The notes under the pieces were generated by a model. The model ran no database searches. It saw only the letters and a program-made list of their open reading frames with translations, and was not told where the DNA came from. Of a DNA stretch of 64,000 nt, positions 1 through 12,171 are shown in pieces. Both the position numbers and the translations under genes were made by a program. Every line of letters starts with the position of its first letter. Position 1 is the first letter of the stretch. Source of the DNA: Crossaster papposus (Eukaryota; Echinodermata; Asteroidea; Velatida; Solasteridae); the NCBI GenBank assembly GCA_037893245.1, contig JBAIAA010000877.1, positions 558,001 to 622,000 on the forward strand, in the 5' to 3' direction.

Positions 1-555
1 TCACTGTTAACATATAAATAAACTGTAAAAAAAAACCTTCTTTAACTCCTAAACCAGGACATTTAACATAAACATGGGTAAGCCCTATTGACTATCTTTA
101 CGATGAACACTTCGAATCGTTAACGGATGCGGTATTGGCAATCATCCCAACAAATATCTTTACTTTTTACAGCGTTTGCTGCTATCCCTGAATAAAGTTC
201 ATGAAAATGTTGTAGGATTGGAAACAATTAGGAATTTATCAATATTTAATTGAGACAGGCGAAAAACGGAGATCAAAACCTGGGATTTATTTGGGTTCAG
301 AAAAAAAGATGCTCTAAAAAAATTCCCGTCTGACCCCCGAAGGCGATCGAGCGCTTGAAAAAGCGAACAAGCTCGAAGATCAAATAATAAATCAAAACTA
401 AGCATTTCCAATTTTTAGTATTTAAATAACATACACGCACCTTAAAGGACATTCCTCAGCACCCTTCGTGGACCACTAAATACTAATCCCTGATTTGCAT
501 AAGACACGCACCATTTCCAATAACCGTGCGATCTCACACTTCCGATGAGATAATA
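1..555. other. No gene recognised
   Basis: AT-rich sequence upstream of the first DNA transposon. The short open frames have no recognisable domain, and no RNA gene or repeat was seen. Confidence 0.5.
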
Positions 556-557
556 TA

Positions 558-624
558 GGTTTTCCCGGCCAATTTCGCAAAATGTTCATTCACTTCTGAA
601 AATCGGGCATTCGTTTTTGTCTGA
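558..624 (+). repeat. Left terminal inverted repeat of the mariner element
   Basis: 67 bp matching the reverse complement of 2262-2328 with about one mismatch. The shared core includes GAAAATCGGGCATTCG. Confidence 0.9.
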
Positions 625-938
625 ATCTGGATGCACGTCTTAATTAACATTTTCAATTCAGCGAACGTTCATTCGTTTTCATTGTCTGTGCATCTGGTTT
701 TAGGAAACAGACGGCCAATTACGTTACCTGTGCAATCATTTACGCAAGCACACATTTTCGCGCGGAGTTTGGAAATACAATTTCGTGACTGTGCAAACAA
801 ATGTATGCTTTGTTCATTCAAAATAGCAGGTTATGTTACAGAATTCCAAACCTGCTACCAAATCTTATAAAATCAAGCAGAAATTGAAGCGTATTGGCAC
901 TGATCATTTGATAATCGACTTCAATCAACCCGTACGCA

Positions 939-1646
939 ATGGCAACACGAGGCCATTATAGACGAACCTCTAATGTTGACCGAAACCGTCTCATTGATGC
1001 CTTTGAGAGTGGTGCAGACTATCTGCAGACTACCGATACTCTCGGTATAAATCGATCCACCGCAAGAACAAACGTCCCTACGATTGTGAAGGCCACAGAG
1101 ACCAACTTCCGAAAGGTGGAGCTAGAAGCCGAAAAGTTGACGAGGACATGCGTGCAACACTGGAGAGACTTCTTGATGAAAATTCATTATTGACTCTGGT
1201 GCAAATGAAGCAGCAAATTGAGGTTAGCCTTTCTCATAAACCGATCTTGTCTACAAGCACCATCGCTCGTACCTTGAACGCCATGCTAATGACACTTAAG
1301 ATGGCGGAGGATGCCCCAGACCTGCGCAACGCAGCACGCGTTTTAGATGCTAGACGCGAGTATGCCAATTGGTTCTTGCGCGAGGGTGTACTGGGGCGTC
1401 TCGAGAATGGTTATAACATATGGACTCGTAGATCACAGAGCTCTTCGTGGAGAACCAGCAAGGCGAGTTGTACATAATCAGCGAGGTAAACAAGTCAACA
1501 TTACCTTTGCTATATCCGATGAGGTTGCACTTGTAAATCACACAATTTCTTCTGAAACCGTGACTCGAGCTACCGTTGAGGATTTCCTTGCCTCAACGGT
1601 TGACGAGTGCCGCAGGTTATATCCCGAGAAAACATCGGAGAAATAA
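939..1646 (+). pseudogene. Tc1/mariner-like transposase, broken by frameshifts
   Basis: Three overlapping frames together resemble one Tc1-like transposase. The first (939-1193) has a helix-turn-helix-like start with DRNRLIDAFESGADYLQ and LGINRSTAR, which should bind the inverted repeats. The second (from 1148) continues with ATLERLLDENSLLTLVQMKQ. The third (to 1646) carries ISDEVALVNHTISSETVTRA from the catalytic half. The region from 1650 to 1740 looks like further degenerate coding sequence. At least two frameshifts and the lost C-terminal catalytic part make this a dead copy. Assignment to the superfamily is from recognised sequence pattern and from the flanking inverted repeats with TA. 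Confidence 0.8.
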
Positions 1647-2261
1647 CACACGACAAATGCACAAGGTGGTACGCTCATGCACAAACTTATCTCCCTCAAT
1701 GCCTAGCCGGAGAACCGATTGAGGGCTAAATTCTAACTGTCACAACATGTAGTTAGTGGTGGCGTTGAAGGGAAAGGGGTGGGTGACAGAATGTAAAGCA
1801 AAGAGGTATACAAAACAACCTTCTTTATGTTAGATAATGTAGATAAATAATGGAAATAAAATTTAAACAAAATCGAACAAACAAGAAAAAAGACGAGTAT
1901 TTTGATATTTATTTAATGTTAATCAGTATTCAACTACAGTGATTTTTGTTTTCAACCAATAAAACACGATGCAGCTTAGAATTTCATTTTAAATTGATTT
2001 CAGATAAAACTAATTTGACCGACTGTAAATGAAAAAGAAACTCCTAATTTCTATTTAGTGCCATAGTGGCATTAAACTAAAAGTGAAATAGAATGGTCAA
2101 TGTTTGAAATTGCCCTCTAACAGCGAAAAAGTAAGTCTTGTAAACGAATTTGACTGGACATAAACGAAAGCGTCTGCACAATCACGTAATTGATTGAACG
2201 GAAATGGAATCGAATACTCTGGTAGCGAAAACGAAACGCGTGTTCAGAGCGATTCTCAAAA

Positions 2262-2328
2262 TCAGACGAAAACGAATGCCCGATTTTCAGAAGTGAATGA
2301 ACATTTTGCGAAATTGGCCGGGAAAACC
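2262..2328 (-). repeat. Right terminal inverted repeat of the mariner element
   Basis: Reverse complement of 558-624, followed directly by TA. Confidence 0.9.
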
Positions 2329-2649
2329 TATAGTTCTCATTTCTACCAGTGCCAATGAGAATTTATCATCCCCCAATCTTGTTTAGAGCCTTGGAAATCT
2401 TAATAATAGGGCTAATTTTGGAGAGTTTTACGTCCGGGGAGTGATTTTACAACAATCATCGTAGTTCGGGATTTTTTTCTTTTTTGTTAACAAAAAGTAT
2501 TATATTTTTCTTTCTTTGTCTCTCTTAAAATAAAGTTTTTAAGTCATTGGAAACTTTTTCTTTTATTAATTTGTGGTTTGGAGGATTTTTTTGTTCCCCC
2601 AAGGACAACAAAAACAACCAGACTTGCAACTCAATGTGCTTCAATGTGC

Positions 2650-3042
2650 GAGGCGGAACTGGGCACAGGGCATAGTGGAGAAAACTGCAAAATAATAAAT
2701 AATGGGTGATTTATTTTTCTTCAGATTTATTGATATTTGTAATCCTTGCTATGTCTAATAACTATATTTGATTAAGAAATAGTATGGAAATAGTGGAATG
2801 AAAGAGTTTTTATAGGGAAAACAATTAACATTTTCCCATATATCATGTACAAAACTCAACATTTCAAAGTTCTTTTTCATAACATTGTACCTTAGCGACA
2901 TATTGATAAATGTGAACTTTAAACATCCATAACTTGTTCACGGAATGTCCGATTGAAGCACAACATACAGCATTGTAAGGAGAATTTTATTCTCTTTTCT
3001 GATACCCGAAAACCCTCATTTCAACCTCTGCCAAGTTCTGTC
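2650..3042. repeat. Interspersed repeat R1, copy 1
   Basis: About 390 bp that matches 44379-44721 along its whole length: it opens near GGCGGAACTGGGCACAG and ends near CAACCTCTGCCAAGTTCTG. The other copy has 12-bp ends AGACGGAACTGG and CCAGTTCCGTCT, so this is probably a non-autonomous DNA transposon. No coding frame. Confidence 0.7.
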
Positions 3043-4020
3043 TCATTTTGCCGGTACCCCTCACTAATGAGCCAATAACAAATGTGTGGTATAATGGCAT
3101 CCCAGCTGCTATGGACTGGGGGTGAGGGTGGGGTAGATACTTCTGCAGGGAATTGGTTATCATGATGTTGTCATGATTGATCATAACATCATGAGTATCG
3201 ATATGCACCCTCGCATCTTATCTATCAGTAGATTTGTCACAGTATTAAGTACCTTTTATTAACATGCAATTTAACTAACAATTTCATTAATTGTTTTTTA
3301 TTTTATCATTGTGAACATTCATTTTCATATGTTTTTATTGCTTTTTAAGATGGGAAACTGGGTAAAAAAAAATAGGAGGTGCGTTTTTTGTGGTAACAGC
3401 CGATGTATGCAGTAACACGTTAAGCTGCTCATCATACGAAAGAAAAAAAGGCATCGGTTAAATCTGAAGTATTCAAATTTACAAAAAGGTGAATAATAAA
3501 TTTTAGTAGAAGTTTATTTTTGCAAATTTTCAATATGAAGTAGTCTGGTGCCAGGAGAGAGCAGTCGGTATTACCCACTGTTGTCTCGACACCAGACTTC
3601 AGGCTGGACTTTATTTGTACATTATAGGAAACAGTTGAAATTACTTTAGCTGTCATCACTGACGCCACATGTGAATATTGCTCTAAAATGCAATTTTACC
3701 AGCAATTTTTTGTTTAAACCTTTTAAATTACTTCTAGAAACAAACGGGTCGTTTTAGGTATAAACTCTGGGAGAAAATGACATTATTTTGTTTCATCTTG
3801 TGTTTTTCTGATATTAATAAATTTCTCATTGATTTTAGATATCACATGCAGTCAATTGTTTTATTTGTAATTTATGACCATTTATTTGGTAAAAAAAAAA
3901 AAACCATTTTTTTTTTAAAAAAAATTCAAAAAGTCAAAATTAATATAGTCAATTTTTATAAAAAAATTATATTATGTCGCCAAAAAATAGTTATATACAA
4001 GAATGCAAAGCTCACAACAT
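3043..4020. other. No gene; AT-rich spacer
   Basis: Runs of A and T and short meaningless frames. A short imperfect hairpin at about 3540-3600 pairs AGTCTGGTG with CACCAGACT. Nothing else recognised. Confidence 0.5.
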
Positions 4021-4025
4021 CAGCT

Positions 4026-4096
4026 TTCAATTAGTATATAATAGAGCTCCATGGCCCCTTCGGTTCTGGAGATATGACATGTTTGCATATTGATTA
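4026..4096 (-). repeat. Short repeat shared with 35713-35800
   Basis: Read on the minus strand, the segment ATATCTCCAGAAC, a G-rich stretch, CATGGAGCT and TATTATATACTA is also found at 35729-35800 on the plus strand, where the G-rich stretch has expanded into a long G run. Probably the edge of an interspersed element. Confidence 0.55.
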
Positions 4097-4699
4097 CTTC
4101 CTTGGAGTTCAAAATAAACAACTGAGAAAACTAGCGCTGTATGCTGCGCGCGTAGGCCGCCAATGCGGGCGCCCTCTGATGTACGCCGTAGACACAGACA
4201 TATAAACCTATAGACCGCCGGTCGTGTGCACAAAACCGTGATTTGCAAAGTATGGGCAAAACGACGCGTAGGCTGCACGGCATGCGCGTGTAGCTATAAA
4301 AAGCCAAGCGCGTATAATTACGCGCCTATCTTGCAACGCACTTTGCACGCGCGTTCATATACTCGTGTACACTATCTTTCGTTCGACGGGCAACGCACCG
4401 CGCGCTTTTTACGTTCTGTGCGCATACCGGGCAACGCGCTTGACACCAAAATGGGCCTAAATGTCTTTATTTGAGGGTATCAAGATTGACACTGGTTATG
4501 CTTAATCTACATGGTATATGGTATAGCCCTATGTAATTTTCTTTTAAATCGATAAATGCTTTCATATAATTATTTCACTGGAACAGTTCGGGTGTGTACA
4601 AATTCCCTATACCGAGGGCTAAATTTGCCCATAGTTGGTATTTTAGTCGGGCGCCGCGAAATCACGAAATCATCCTGCAGTTTTTAATAGGACCTGGCG

Positions 4700-4996
4700 G
4701 TCTATGTGTTTATATGTCTGTGGCCGTAGACCACGCTATGACCACCCTTACTCACATCGGCCTTATAATCTCTCGGAAAATTCTAAGCACAATCGTGTCG
4801 ATTTGCATGCGCGTGTGACGTTGCATAATTATGTGATGTAACAGAAACTTGACCAATGAGTTAGCGATTATGCATGTAGCATCATTCGATTATGCACGCA
4901 ACATCACACGCGCATGCAAATGTACACAATTCCGCTGGTAATTTCCCGAGCGATTATGCGAGTTAGCCAAGACGACATATTCGAAGGTCATGGCGA
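4700..4996. mobile_element. Foldback MITE, family F1, copy 1
   Basis: A palindromic sequence. The left arm contains CCGTAGACCACGC, TCTCGGAAAATT and TTTGCATGCGCGTGTGACG, and the right arm carries their reverse complements in reverse order. Related copies are at 5971-6312 and 49245-49975. No coding capacity. The upstream stretch 4135-4215 has sequence from the outer part of the same family (TAGGCCGCC, GCGGGCGCCCTCT). Confidence 0.75.
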
Positions 4997-5204
4997 AGGT
5001 CAAGGCTAACAACTTACAATTTAAACATGTTCTATATTGTTAATTTGGAAACAATTTAATAAAAATGCAAGGCTAACCCCTTTCAATGTTTAATTTATCT
5101 AAAAAATAAAAAAATAGGCCAATTTTATAAAAATAACCCCTTACATTTTTTTTCTTAAAGAAAAGTACATTTTTGGTCAATTTAAATAAAATTAAAAGTG
5201 AACA

Positions 5205-5285
5205 AAGAAATTGGCAAGGCGTTGAACCTGCGACCTCTAGAATTCCGGTCGGGCGATCTACCAACTGAGCTATCTTGCCCTATGT
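5205..5285 (-). repeat. tRNA-derived SINE head
   Basis: On the minus strand this reads as a tRNA-like Pol III head: GGGCAAG, an A box TAGCTCAGTTGGTAGA, an anticodon-like arm and a B box GGTTCAACGCC, closed by CCTTGCC that can pair with the start. The anticodon loop is too long for a functional tRNA and a related head occurs at 42397-42450, so a SINE is more likely than a tRNA gene. Confidence 0.65.
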
Positions 5286-5392
5286 TGGTGGTCTTCCAAA
5301 TGGTCAGTATCTTTGTTCGAGGGCATATTAGTCAGAAGTCATAAACACCAGAATGCCGTTTAGCCAGGGATCACACCCAAATGTACGATACA

Positions 5393-5545
5393 ACCTGGGA
5401 AGCGACATTGTGGGGATCACTCAATAAGGATACGACGTTTTATGTTATAATACTCAAATAAACCACAAGAAAAAACTGAGTTTGCATTATTTGTAAATGT
5501 GCATATTCACATAGTCAGTTTCTCTTGTGGTTTATTTGTGTAATT
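5393..5545. repeat. SINE-related body fragment and hairpin
   Basis: The stretch GCGACATTGTGGGGATCACT and what follows it matches the body of the SINE at 42268-42345. Just after it, AATAAACCACAAGAAAAA (about 5457-5474) is inverted at about 5520-5537, forming a hairpin. Confidence 0.5.
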
Positions 5546-5970
5546 TTAATAAAAATCCAAGGCTATTAACTAACCCCTTGCAATTTAAATGTTTTCCCAA
5601 AAGTCAAATATTAGCCAATTAAAAACAAAAATGCAACACTAAACCCTTACAATGTTACCTCTATTTCCAATATACCGGACTTGTGCCAACCAGTAGTATT
5701 AGGTTTGTAAAAACGGAGTTTTAACTGCAGACCTCAATCACACTTAATAATAAAAAGATACACACAATAATTCAGTTTCATTAAAGGTTCTTTAATTGTC
5801 TAAATTTCTTGTGTATACACTAATTTACAATCACAAAAGATTCAAAAATCAGCTTAATGGCTGAATGCTTATCCATAGTACAATGTTATATAAAGGTATA
5901 ACATACAATTATATGTCCAAAAAAATAAGAAAAAAAATAAGAAAATTGCACATTCTTTGCATTCTAATCG

Positions 5971-6312
5971 CGGTATCGTAGGCTGCCTATGAGGGCATCC
6001 TCTAAACGTAGACCACGCCATGACCTTCGAATAGGATGTCTTGGTTAACCAACAATCGCTGGGAAAATTATTAAGCATAATTGTGTCGCATTTGCATGCG
6101 CGTGTGACGTTGCGTGCATAATTACGTGACGTAACAGAAACTTGACCATGTTACGTCACGCGATTGTACACACAACGTCACACACACATGCGAATTTTTC
6201 GAGCGATTAAGTTAGTTATCCAAGACGTTCTATTCGAAGCTAAGGGCGTGGTCACGTTAGGCGTTAGAGGGTGCCTGCATCGGCGGCCTACGGAGCGCTG
6301 CATACCGCCATT
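5971..6312. mobile_element. Foldback MITE, family F1, copy 2
   Basis: A palindrome of about 340 bp. The left arm runs from GCGGTATCGTAGGC to CGTGACGTAAC and is inverted from GTTACGTCACGCG to CTGCATACCGC. It shares CCGTAGACCACGC-like, TTTGCATGCGCGTGTGACG and CCCTCTAACG motifs with the other F1 copies. Confidence 0.8.
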
Positions 6313-6319
6313 AGGACGT

Positions 6320-7250
6320 CTTGCAGCCAGGACTTCATGCAGTTTGCAATATTTGGCTCTTAAAAAACAAAAATGTTTGGTATCTTTACTGATAACTTCT
6401 CTGACTACAAGGTGTCTCTCAAAAAACGCAGCAGTTGCTAAAGCCGTGATTATAGGAAAACCCAATATCATAACCGTACATAATAAGAAAAAACAACAAT
6501 GTAAATAATTTTCAACGATCAGTCATTTGAATGATCGTTAAAATTACCTACATTGGTTTTTCTGTTTCTAGACGACAAACCAGATGAAATAAACAAGGGG
6601 GGTCCAGTACAATCTTTAATCCATGTAAGCTTTTTATAAGGCCAAATCATAAATATATTGTTTCTCATCCTCGTGTGGATAACATTTTTGCTACAACAAA
6701 TGTTTTTTAATAAATTAAAAGTGACAAAAATCTGAGTCATATTCACATCGGCACTTTTCTACCAATCCTAATTCTTATTTTTGTTGTAGAGTTAGTGGAG
6801 TCTAATTATTATTATATGATGCGACCCTATAACCAAAAATCATCTGGACTAGAAACTAGTTTTGTTTTTTATCTGGCCTAATCATTCGCTAGGTTATTTT
6901 TTAAAATGAATGTAAATGTTCTTGTGTGCTTTAAACACCATTTGAGTACTTAACTCTTAGCTTATAAGTCTGGAGGATGTATACTTCCTGGGTGAGGGAA
7001 GTGTTATTCCTAGCACCAGTGAGGGGTTAAGCTCCCTCTGCTGCCCCAGCCAGGTGTAGCAGGGGGTGTACCTGAATCACTGGGCCCTTTCAATTTGTGT
7101 GGAAGGGTCCCATCGACTAAAGAGTAATCTGAAGTCGACCACCACACCTCGTCGCTTGGGGTGTAAAATACAATGCTGGGTCTACCCGCTGATTGAAACA
7201 TATTTGTTGGGCCTACAGCAAGGTCCATCTAGCAGTCATTGTGTTAGAGA
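6320..7250. other. No gene recognised
   Basis: Mixed-composition spacer. From about 7010 the sequence becomes more GC-rich as it leads into the minisatellite. The overlapping frames there have no domain and look like composition effects. Confidence 0.45.
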
Positions 7251-7256
7251 ACAACA

Positions 7257-7904
7257 GAGTCCAGCGAAAGGGCTACCTAGCTCGGCTATCCAGCGCACCA
7301 GGGTCAACCACCCTCAGCTTAGAGTCCAGCGAGGGTCTATCTAGCCCGGCTATCCAACGCACCAGGGTCAGCCACCCTCAGCTTAGAGTCCAGCGAAAGG
7401 GCTATCTAGCTCGGCTATCTAGCGCACCAGGGTCAGCCACCCTCAGCTTAGAGTCCAGCGAAAGGGCTATCTAGCTCGGCTATCTAGCCCACCAGGGTCA
7501 GCCACCCTCAGCTTAGAGTCCAGCGAAAGGGCTACCTAGCTCGGCTATCCAGCGCACCAGGGTCAACCACCCTCAGCTTAGAGTCCAGCGAGGGTCTATC
7601 TAGCCCGGCTATCCAACGCACCAGGGTCAGCCACCCTCAGCTTAGAGTCCAGCGAAAGGGCTATCTAGCTCGGCTATCTAGCGCACCAGGGTCAGCCACC
7701 CTCAGCTTAGAGTCCAGCGAAAGGGCTATCTAGCTCGGCTATCTAGCCCACCAGGGTCAGCCACCCTCAGCTTAGAGTCCAGCGAAAGGGCTATCTAGCT
7801 CGGCTATCTAGCGCACCAGGGTCAGCCACCCTCAGCTTAGAGACAAGCGAAGTGGCAATCTAGCCCGGCTATCCCGCGCACTAGGGTCAGACACCCTCAA
7901 CGGT
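7257..7904. repeat. 65-bp minisatellite with 259-bp higher-order period
   Basis: Ten head-to-tail units of 64-65 bp start with GAGTCCAGCG or a variant at 7257, 7322, 7386, 7451, 7516, 7581, 7645, 7710, 7775 and 7840. Four unit types (A-B-C-D) appear in the order ABCD ABCD C and then a divergent last unit. The block 7257-7515 looks identical to 7516-7774. One 64-bp unit type per block gives the 259-bp period. Confidence 0.95.
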
Positions 7905-9134
7905 TCAGAGTGAACACCAGTGGAGAGAAAATCGTCGCGAAATTTCGGTGAGATACAGGTTGGTACAAAAACAAACACAGTAAAAATGGGTCTTAAAAAA
8001 AAATAGAAAAAAAAATATAATAATATAGATTTGTCGCTTTTGGACGCGAAGCGTCTGAAGCGAATGTTTTGACAAAAATAATGTGTAGCGCCCTCAAAAG
8101 TCGAGGCGCGAATAGTTTTAGTAATGGCGGCGCCCTTAAGCTTGGCCTGTGTATATGATTATGAAACTGCGGTTATGAACTTGTTCTTTCACTATTTTAT
8201 TTGGAGTTGAAAAGGCAACGTCAAAGGTAAAAAGGTGCCTGTTCAGTATGGAGAAAGTTCGTTTTTATAAAAGACGTGTATCTTTGATGTATGTATAGGT
8301 AAAAGAAACATGTTTTGGACGGTGTGTAGTGTGTAATCAACTACATGTAGTATTTTTAGCCATCCACTACAGCACAGTGCACGAAACAGGTAACAGCCGT
8401 TGACTTTGCTATAATTATGTGCATTTGAATCGGCGAACATTGCTCCACATTTTGAGGCCCGATTTCTCACTTTTTTGAAAGGTAAGAACACACTGATACT
8501 GTTAGTGTCTTCCTTGATCCTTAGTGCCTACTGGGGACAAGCAGCATTTTTGTAAGTGACCGTTTTCCGTGACATTTTGGGGGATAAGTGTGGGAGGTCA
8601 TGGGGGATCGATGTGCAGACATTCCGTACAGCGATCCAAAGGGCTCTTGCTTGGATATCACCCGACATGTCCACATGTTGAAAAAGGTGATTTTTGGATC
8701 CAAGTTACTCTGACTAATGTTTACCCAAAACATCCGATTTCACCCTCAAAACGGCCACAAAAGTACTCAAGAAGCCATCTGAGATGCAAGTACACATCGA
8801 CGAATAAGATTGTGGTACTAAGATTTACATACGATTTGAATGAAAAGTGAAATTTCAAGATGTATTCCGCAAGCTGCATCAGACACTTTGATTTTAAAAA
8901 ATAGTGCATGTCGACCGTACCACTATAAGCGGGGGTGCTATGCGATGTCACAGGTCATTTTACACAATCGTTCTACCAAACGTAATTGATAGGCCTTATG
9001 GAAGATAAGAAATAAGTATCAAGTTACATTTCGTATTTCTATGGACAAAATTCATGTCAATACAGTTGACCACGTATTAACAATAGGGCCTATGATAAAA
9101 TAATAGCAGAGTTATTGTTAAATGAAATGACTTA

Positions 9135-9617
9135 AGCCGTGTTCGCACTGGATAAACATTTTGGGTAATTTGACCATGACGCCGGGTAACATTCCGATGG
9201 GTTGATCTTCCCACTGTCCGCACTTGGATTTAATTGACGCGGGTAGAATTGCCGAAACGATGGGTAAACTAACCAAACTGGCTCCAAAACAATAAAGAGG
9301 TCGCCCTGTGTGACCTATGACCGCGACTTGACGACCGGATCGTCTGTTCCCGACGCTAGCTCTCAACATTATTTTCTTACATAATGGGTGATGGAAGATT
9401 TAACCGAGACGTCGCGTCCGCACTGGATTTTCTGGCTCGGTTAAATCTTCCTGGTCAATCTTCCTGGGCACCTTTGGCTCCGTTATTACTTCCCGCGCGG
9501 CTTTGGTAAGTTACCTGTGAGGAAAGTTACCCAGGCTGTCCGCACTGGACTTGAAATGGGCAAGTTACCCATTGGCTCGGTTAGTTTGCCCAAATTAAGT
9601 CCAGTGCGGACAGGGCT
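9135..9617. mobile_element. MITE with TTA target duplication (copy A)
   Basis: Ends are AGCCGTGTTCGCACTGGA and TCCAGTGCGGACAGGGCT, inverted to each other and flanked by TTA on both sides, which fits PIF/Harbinger-type elements. Variants of GTCCGCACTGGA recur inside. Copy B is at 22283-22764. The open frames inside are not genes. Confidence 0.75.
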
Positions 9618-9678
9618 TTATACAAGTTTATTTCATCTAAGCAATTTCATCAAGGTCAAGACGCTAGGAGTAGGATTA

Positions 9679-10582
9679 TAGTCCAGGGAAAATATTTAAT
9701 TTGTTTTTGTTGACCCCACACAAATTGCAATAGAATATTTTTCACCACAGTGCACTTCTATAAGCTCTCTAGAATAACATACTAAAAATATCAAAAAATC
9801 CAAGTGGTGGAAATATGACTAATTTGCATAAATCGTTAATCCCTGCCGCGTAATATATTTATTCCTATATTTGGGTATATTATTATTAACATTTTTTTGA
9901 AAAGTTAATTTTTGTGATTCTACTTACATATCCTTACTTCAATAACATTTTCGAAAGCATACACTGTAAGTGACTGAATAATTATGTGAACATAGTAATT
10001 ATCTAAAATGACAACTTCATGAACCCATAAACATGCGCACATTTACACTGTCTCCAGATTTCATCAAGTAGTCAGTATTGGTGAGCTTCAAATTCACCAA
10101 GTTGCTTACTGGCACAGTTAACATATTAAAACCTTATGGAAAATCATACGAACAATGATAACATTGTGATATTTTGCCCAGCAAACAACAACTGGGGAAA
10201 TTGGTGTGTCCATAAATTGGGCGAAAATGTAGTTAAAGGGTTGCCTAACATGGGAGACTTGAACAAGTTCAAGGAAATCCCCACAATAAGTAGTCAGTCA
10301 CTTGTATGCTTTAGAAAATGTTATTGAAGTAAGATAATGCAAGTAGAATCACCAAAATAAACTTTTCAAAAAAATAATAATAATAATTATACCCAAATAT
10401 AGGAATAGATATATTACGCGGCAGGGATTAACGATTTATGCAAACTAATCATATTATTTCCACCACTTGGATTTTTTGAGATTTTTAGTATGTCATTCTA
10501 TAAGGACCTTATAGAAGTGCACTGTGGTGAAAAATATTCTATTGCAATTTGTGTGAGGTCAAAACTTATTTTCCCTGGACTA
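9679..10582. mobile_element. Foldback element with about 300-bp arms (copy A)
   Basis: Begins TAGTCCAGGGAAAAT and ends with ATTTTCCCTGGACTA-like sequence. The arms (about 9679-9980 and 10290-10582) are long imperfect inverted repeats sharing, for example, CAATAGAATATTTTTCACCA and CCCTGCCGCG. The loop between them has no gene. Copy B is at 22826-23693. Confidence 0.85.
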
Positions 10583-10615
10583 TTATTGTGATTTGGAATA
10601 ATACATGGAGGAGTG

Positions 10616-10745
10616 GTTTATGACCAATCAGGGTATTGCAAAGGACATTTTGAAAAGAGACGCTACAGTGTAGCTCCACGCGTTATGTACGCGCCCAAAC
10701 CGCTATAAAAGACGAGCCAAATCAGTGCTCGGGGTTCAGAGATTC
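10616..10745 (+). promoter_or_regulatory. CCAAT/TATA promoter-like block (copy A)
   Basis: A CCAAT box (10624-10628) and a TATA box TATAAAA (10704-10710) sit about 80 bp apart, followed by a possible start region near 10735. All are conserved in copy B (CCAAT 23735-23739, TATAAAA 23808-23814). It may have driven the flavoenzyme gene, whose first coding exon is about 0.9 kb downstream. It could equally be the U3/R part of a solo LTR, because the following 350 bp contain no gene and look like LTR leader sequence. Confidence 0.5.
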
Positions 10746-11815
10746 AGATCGATGTTCAGGTCGTGACTGGTTCTAGCCCGGTAGACCTAGTACACGGAGC
10801 GCGTCTTACTTGACGTTCGATTGCAATACACATTGACGGCTCCGTCTCATTGTTACACACATATACATTCGGTTTATGCGCATTAGGCATAGTGTGTGCT
10901 TGTACTATTGGAAGCATCGAACCGATAAGAAAACTGTTATTATTCTTTGAAGCCACAGCACGATCCTCCAGTCTCTTTAGTCATTTAGTACTCGTAGTCG
11001 TACCAGTATTTTCACGCCCGTTACAATATATAAGTTTATAACACCTCACCCATGTCATGGAGGTTTCCTACCTTCATGCCTCACTCACAGATACAGCTTG
11101 GTTTTAATGTTTTATAATTATAATCTAAATACAGTTAAAATGAACTTTAATTTTAATCCAGCTCTGTAGTGCTGGCTTTTTGAAACAATACGCGCTACGC
11201 TCAATGCGCTACGCTCTACGCGCACATCAGCATACATTTACACACAAATACTGCACCATGGGTACTACTTTGGTTGCTAATGGTATAGTACCATGGTTGC
11301 TACGGGTATAGTACTTTTGGTCGTGCACAGAAAGATAGTAAAAATAGAAAATACCATGTGACTAGCTCTCGGTCAATCAAGACACAGCGTCTGTGGGTAT
11401 ACTCATGCATTGTCATATATATGATGGTTAAATAAATTGTATACATAAACAAGACAAATTGTCAAAAATGTCCCTATGTACAGAACACCACGTACGTATC
11501 AACTGAATACTTTCCTTATCAGGACGATCATTTCCGTTGACATTTTGTGTTTACCTGACCTTTTCAGTTTTCTGTTTGTGTTTTCTTTTCATGTAATTTA
11601 GTGTCATACTACTAGCTGTACGTGATAACCCCATCGTTTGTCAGTCATGTCTGTAACTGCAACCGAGGTATTTGTCGTTTTTGTCGTCGGGGCAGGTTTA
11701 TGGGGCAGTGCAGCCGCCAAATATTGCTCAGAGCGGCCTGGTATCTCAGTTTGCTTTAACGGACCCAGCGAACCAGTCACGAAGAGGTATGATTTTTGTT
11801 TCCCACTCGTGATTT

Positions 11816-12171
11816 AAAGGTAGGATACACCATTTGCGAAATCGCAACATTTTACTACCGAATTATTTTAGGAAATATCTTACTTATTTGTAGGTAAATA
11901 ATGATTGTAGGCATCTAGCAAAAGGATTGCGCTAGATATCCTCTAATTGTTCTGAAAAATTGAATTTTATATAATAAAAAAAAAGAGGAAAAATAATAAG
12001 AACTACTGCCTGACGACGGTTGAAAACAAATGTCGTTTTTCTTGCTTTTCTCAGCATCCATGATTGTAAAACTCCAGACAAGTCAGTTGAACAATGTTTA
12101 CTAAAAAATACAACCCCAAAAAATTTACCCATTCATGATAATTCAAGCAATTACCAATGGTGTTTTCCTTT
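11816..12171. mobile_element. MITE family M1, full copy in intron 1 of copy A
   Basis: About 356 bp with ends AAAGGTAGGATACACCATT and, inverted, AAAGGAAAACACCATT. Other copies are at 24931-25285, 26033-26165 (partial, inverted), 29581-29935 and 62606-62945. The open frames on both strands inside it are not genes. Confidence 0.8.

Larger units (their letters stand above)
558..2328 (+). mobile_element. Tc1/mariner-type DNA transposon, decayed
   Basis: A 1.77-kb element bounded by near-perfect inverted repeats that start GGTTTTCCCGGCC and are flanked by TA (556-557 and 2329-2330), the target duplication expected of Tc1/mariner elements. Between them lie remnants of a transposase on the plus strand. 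Beyond the matched ends the arms stay weakly similar, so the original repeats may have been longer. Several frameshifts show that the copy cannot encode an active enzyme. Confidence 0.85.

Noticed and set aside
5205..5285. A functional tRNA gene on the minus strand
   Set aside because: A and B boxes are present but the anticodon loop is oversized and the sequence recurs in a SINE at 42397-42450.
7010..7474. Open frames across the 65-bp minisatellite
   Set aside because: Repeat-driven; peptides are serial copies of the unit with no known domain.
7257..7904. A CRISPR array
   Set aside because: Units are contiguous 64-65 bp tandem repeats without unique spacers, in animal DNA.
8569..8951. A gene at 8.5-8.9 kb conserved in both duplicated copies (also 21621-22099)
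   Set aside because: Conservation is explained by the duplication itself; the two copies differ by indels that break the frames and no domain is seen.
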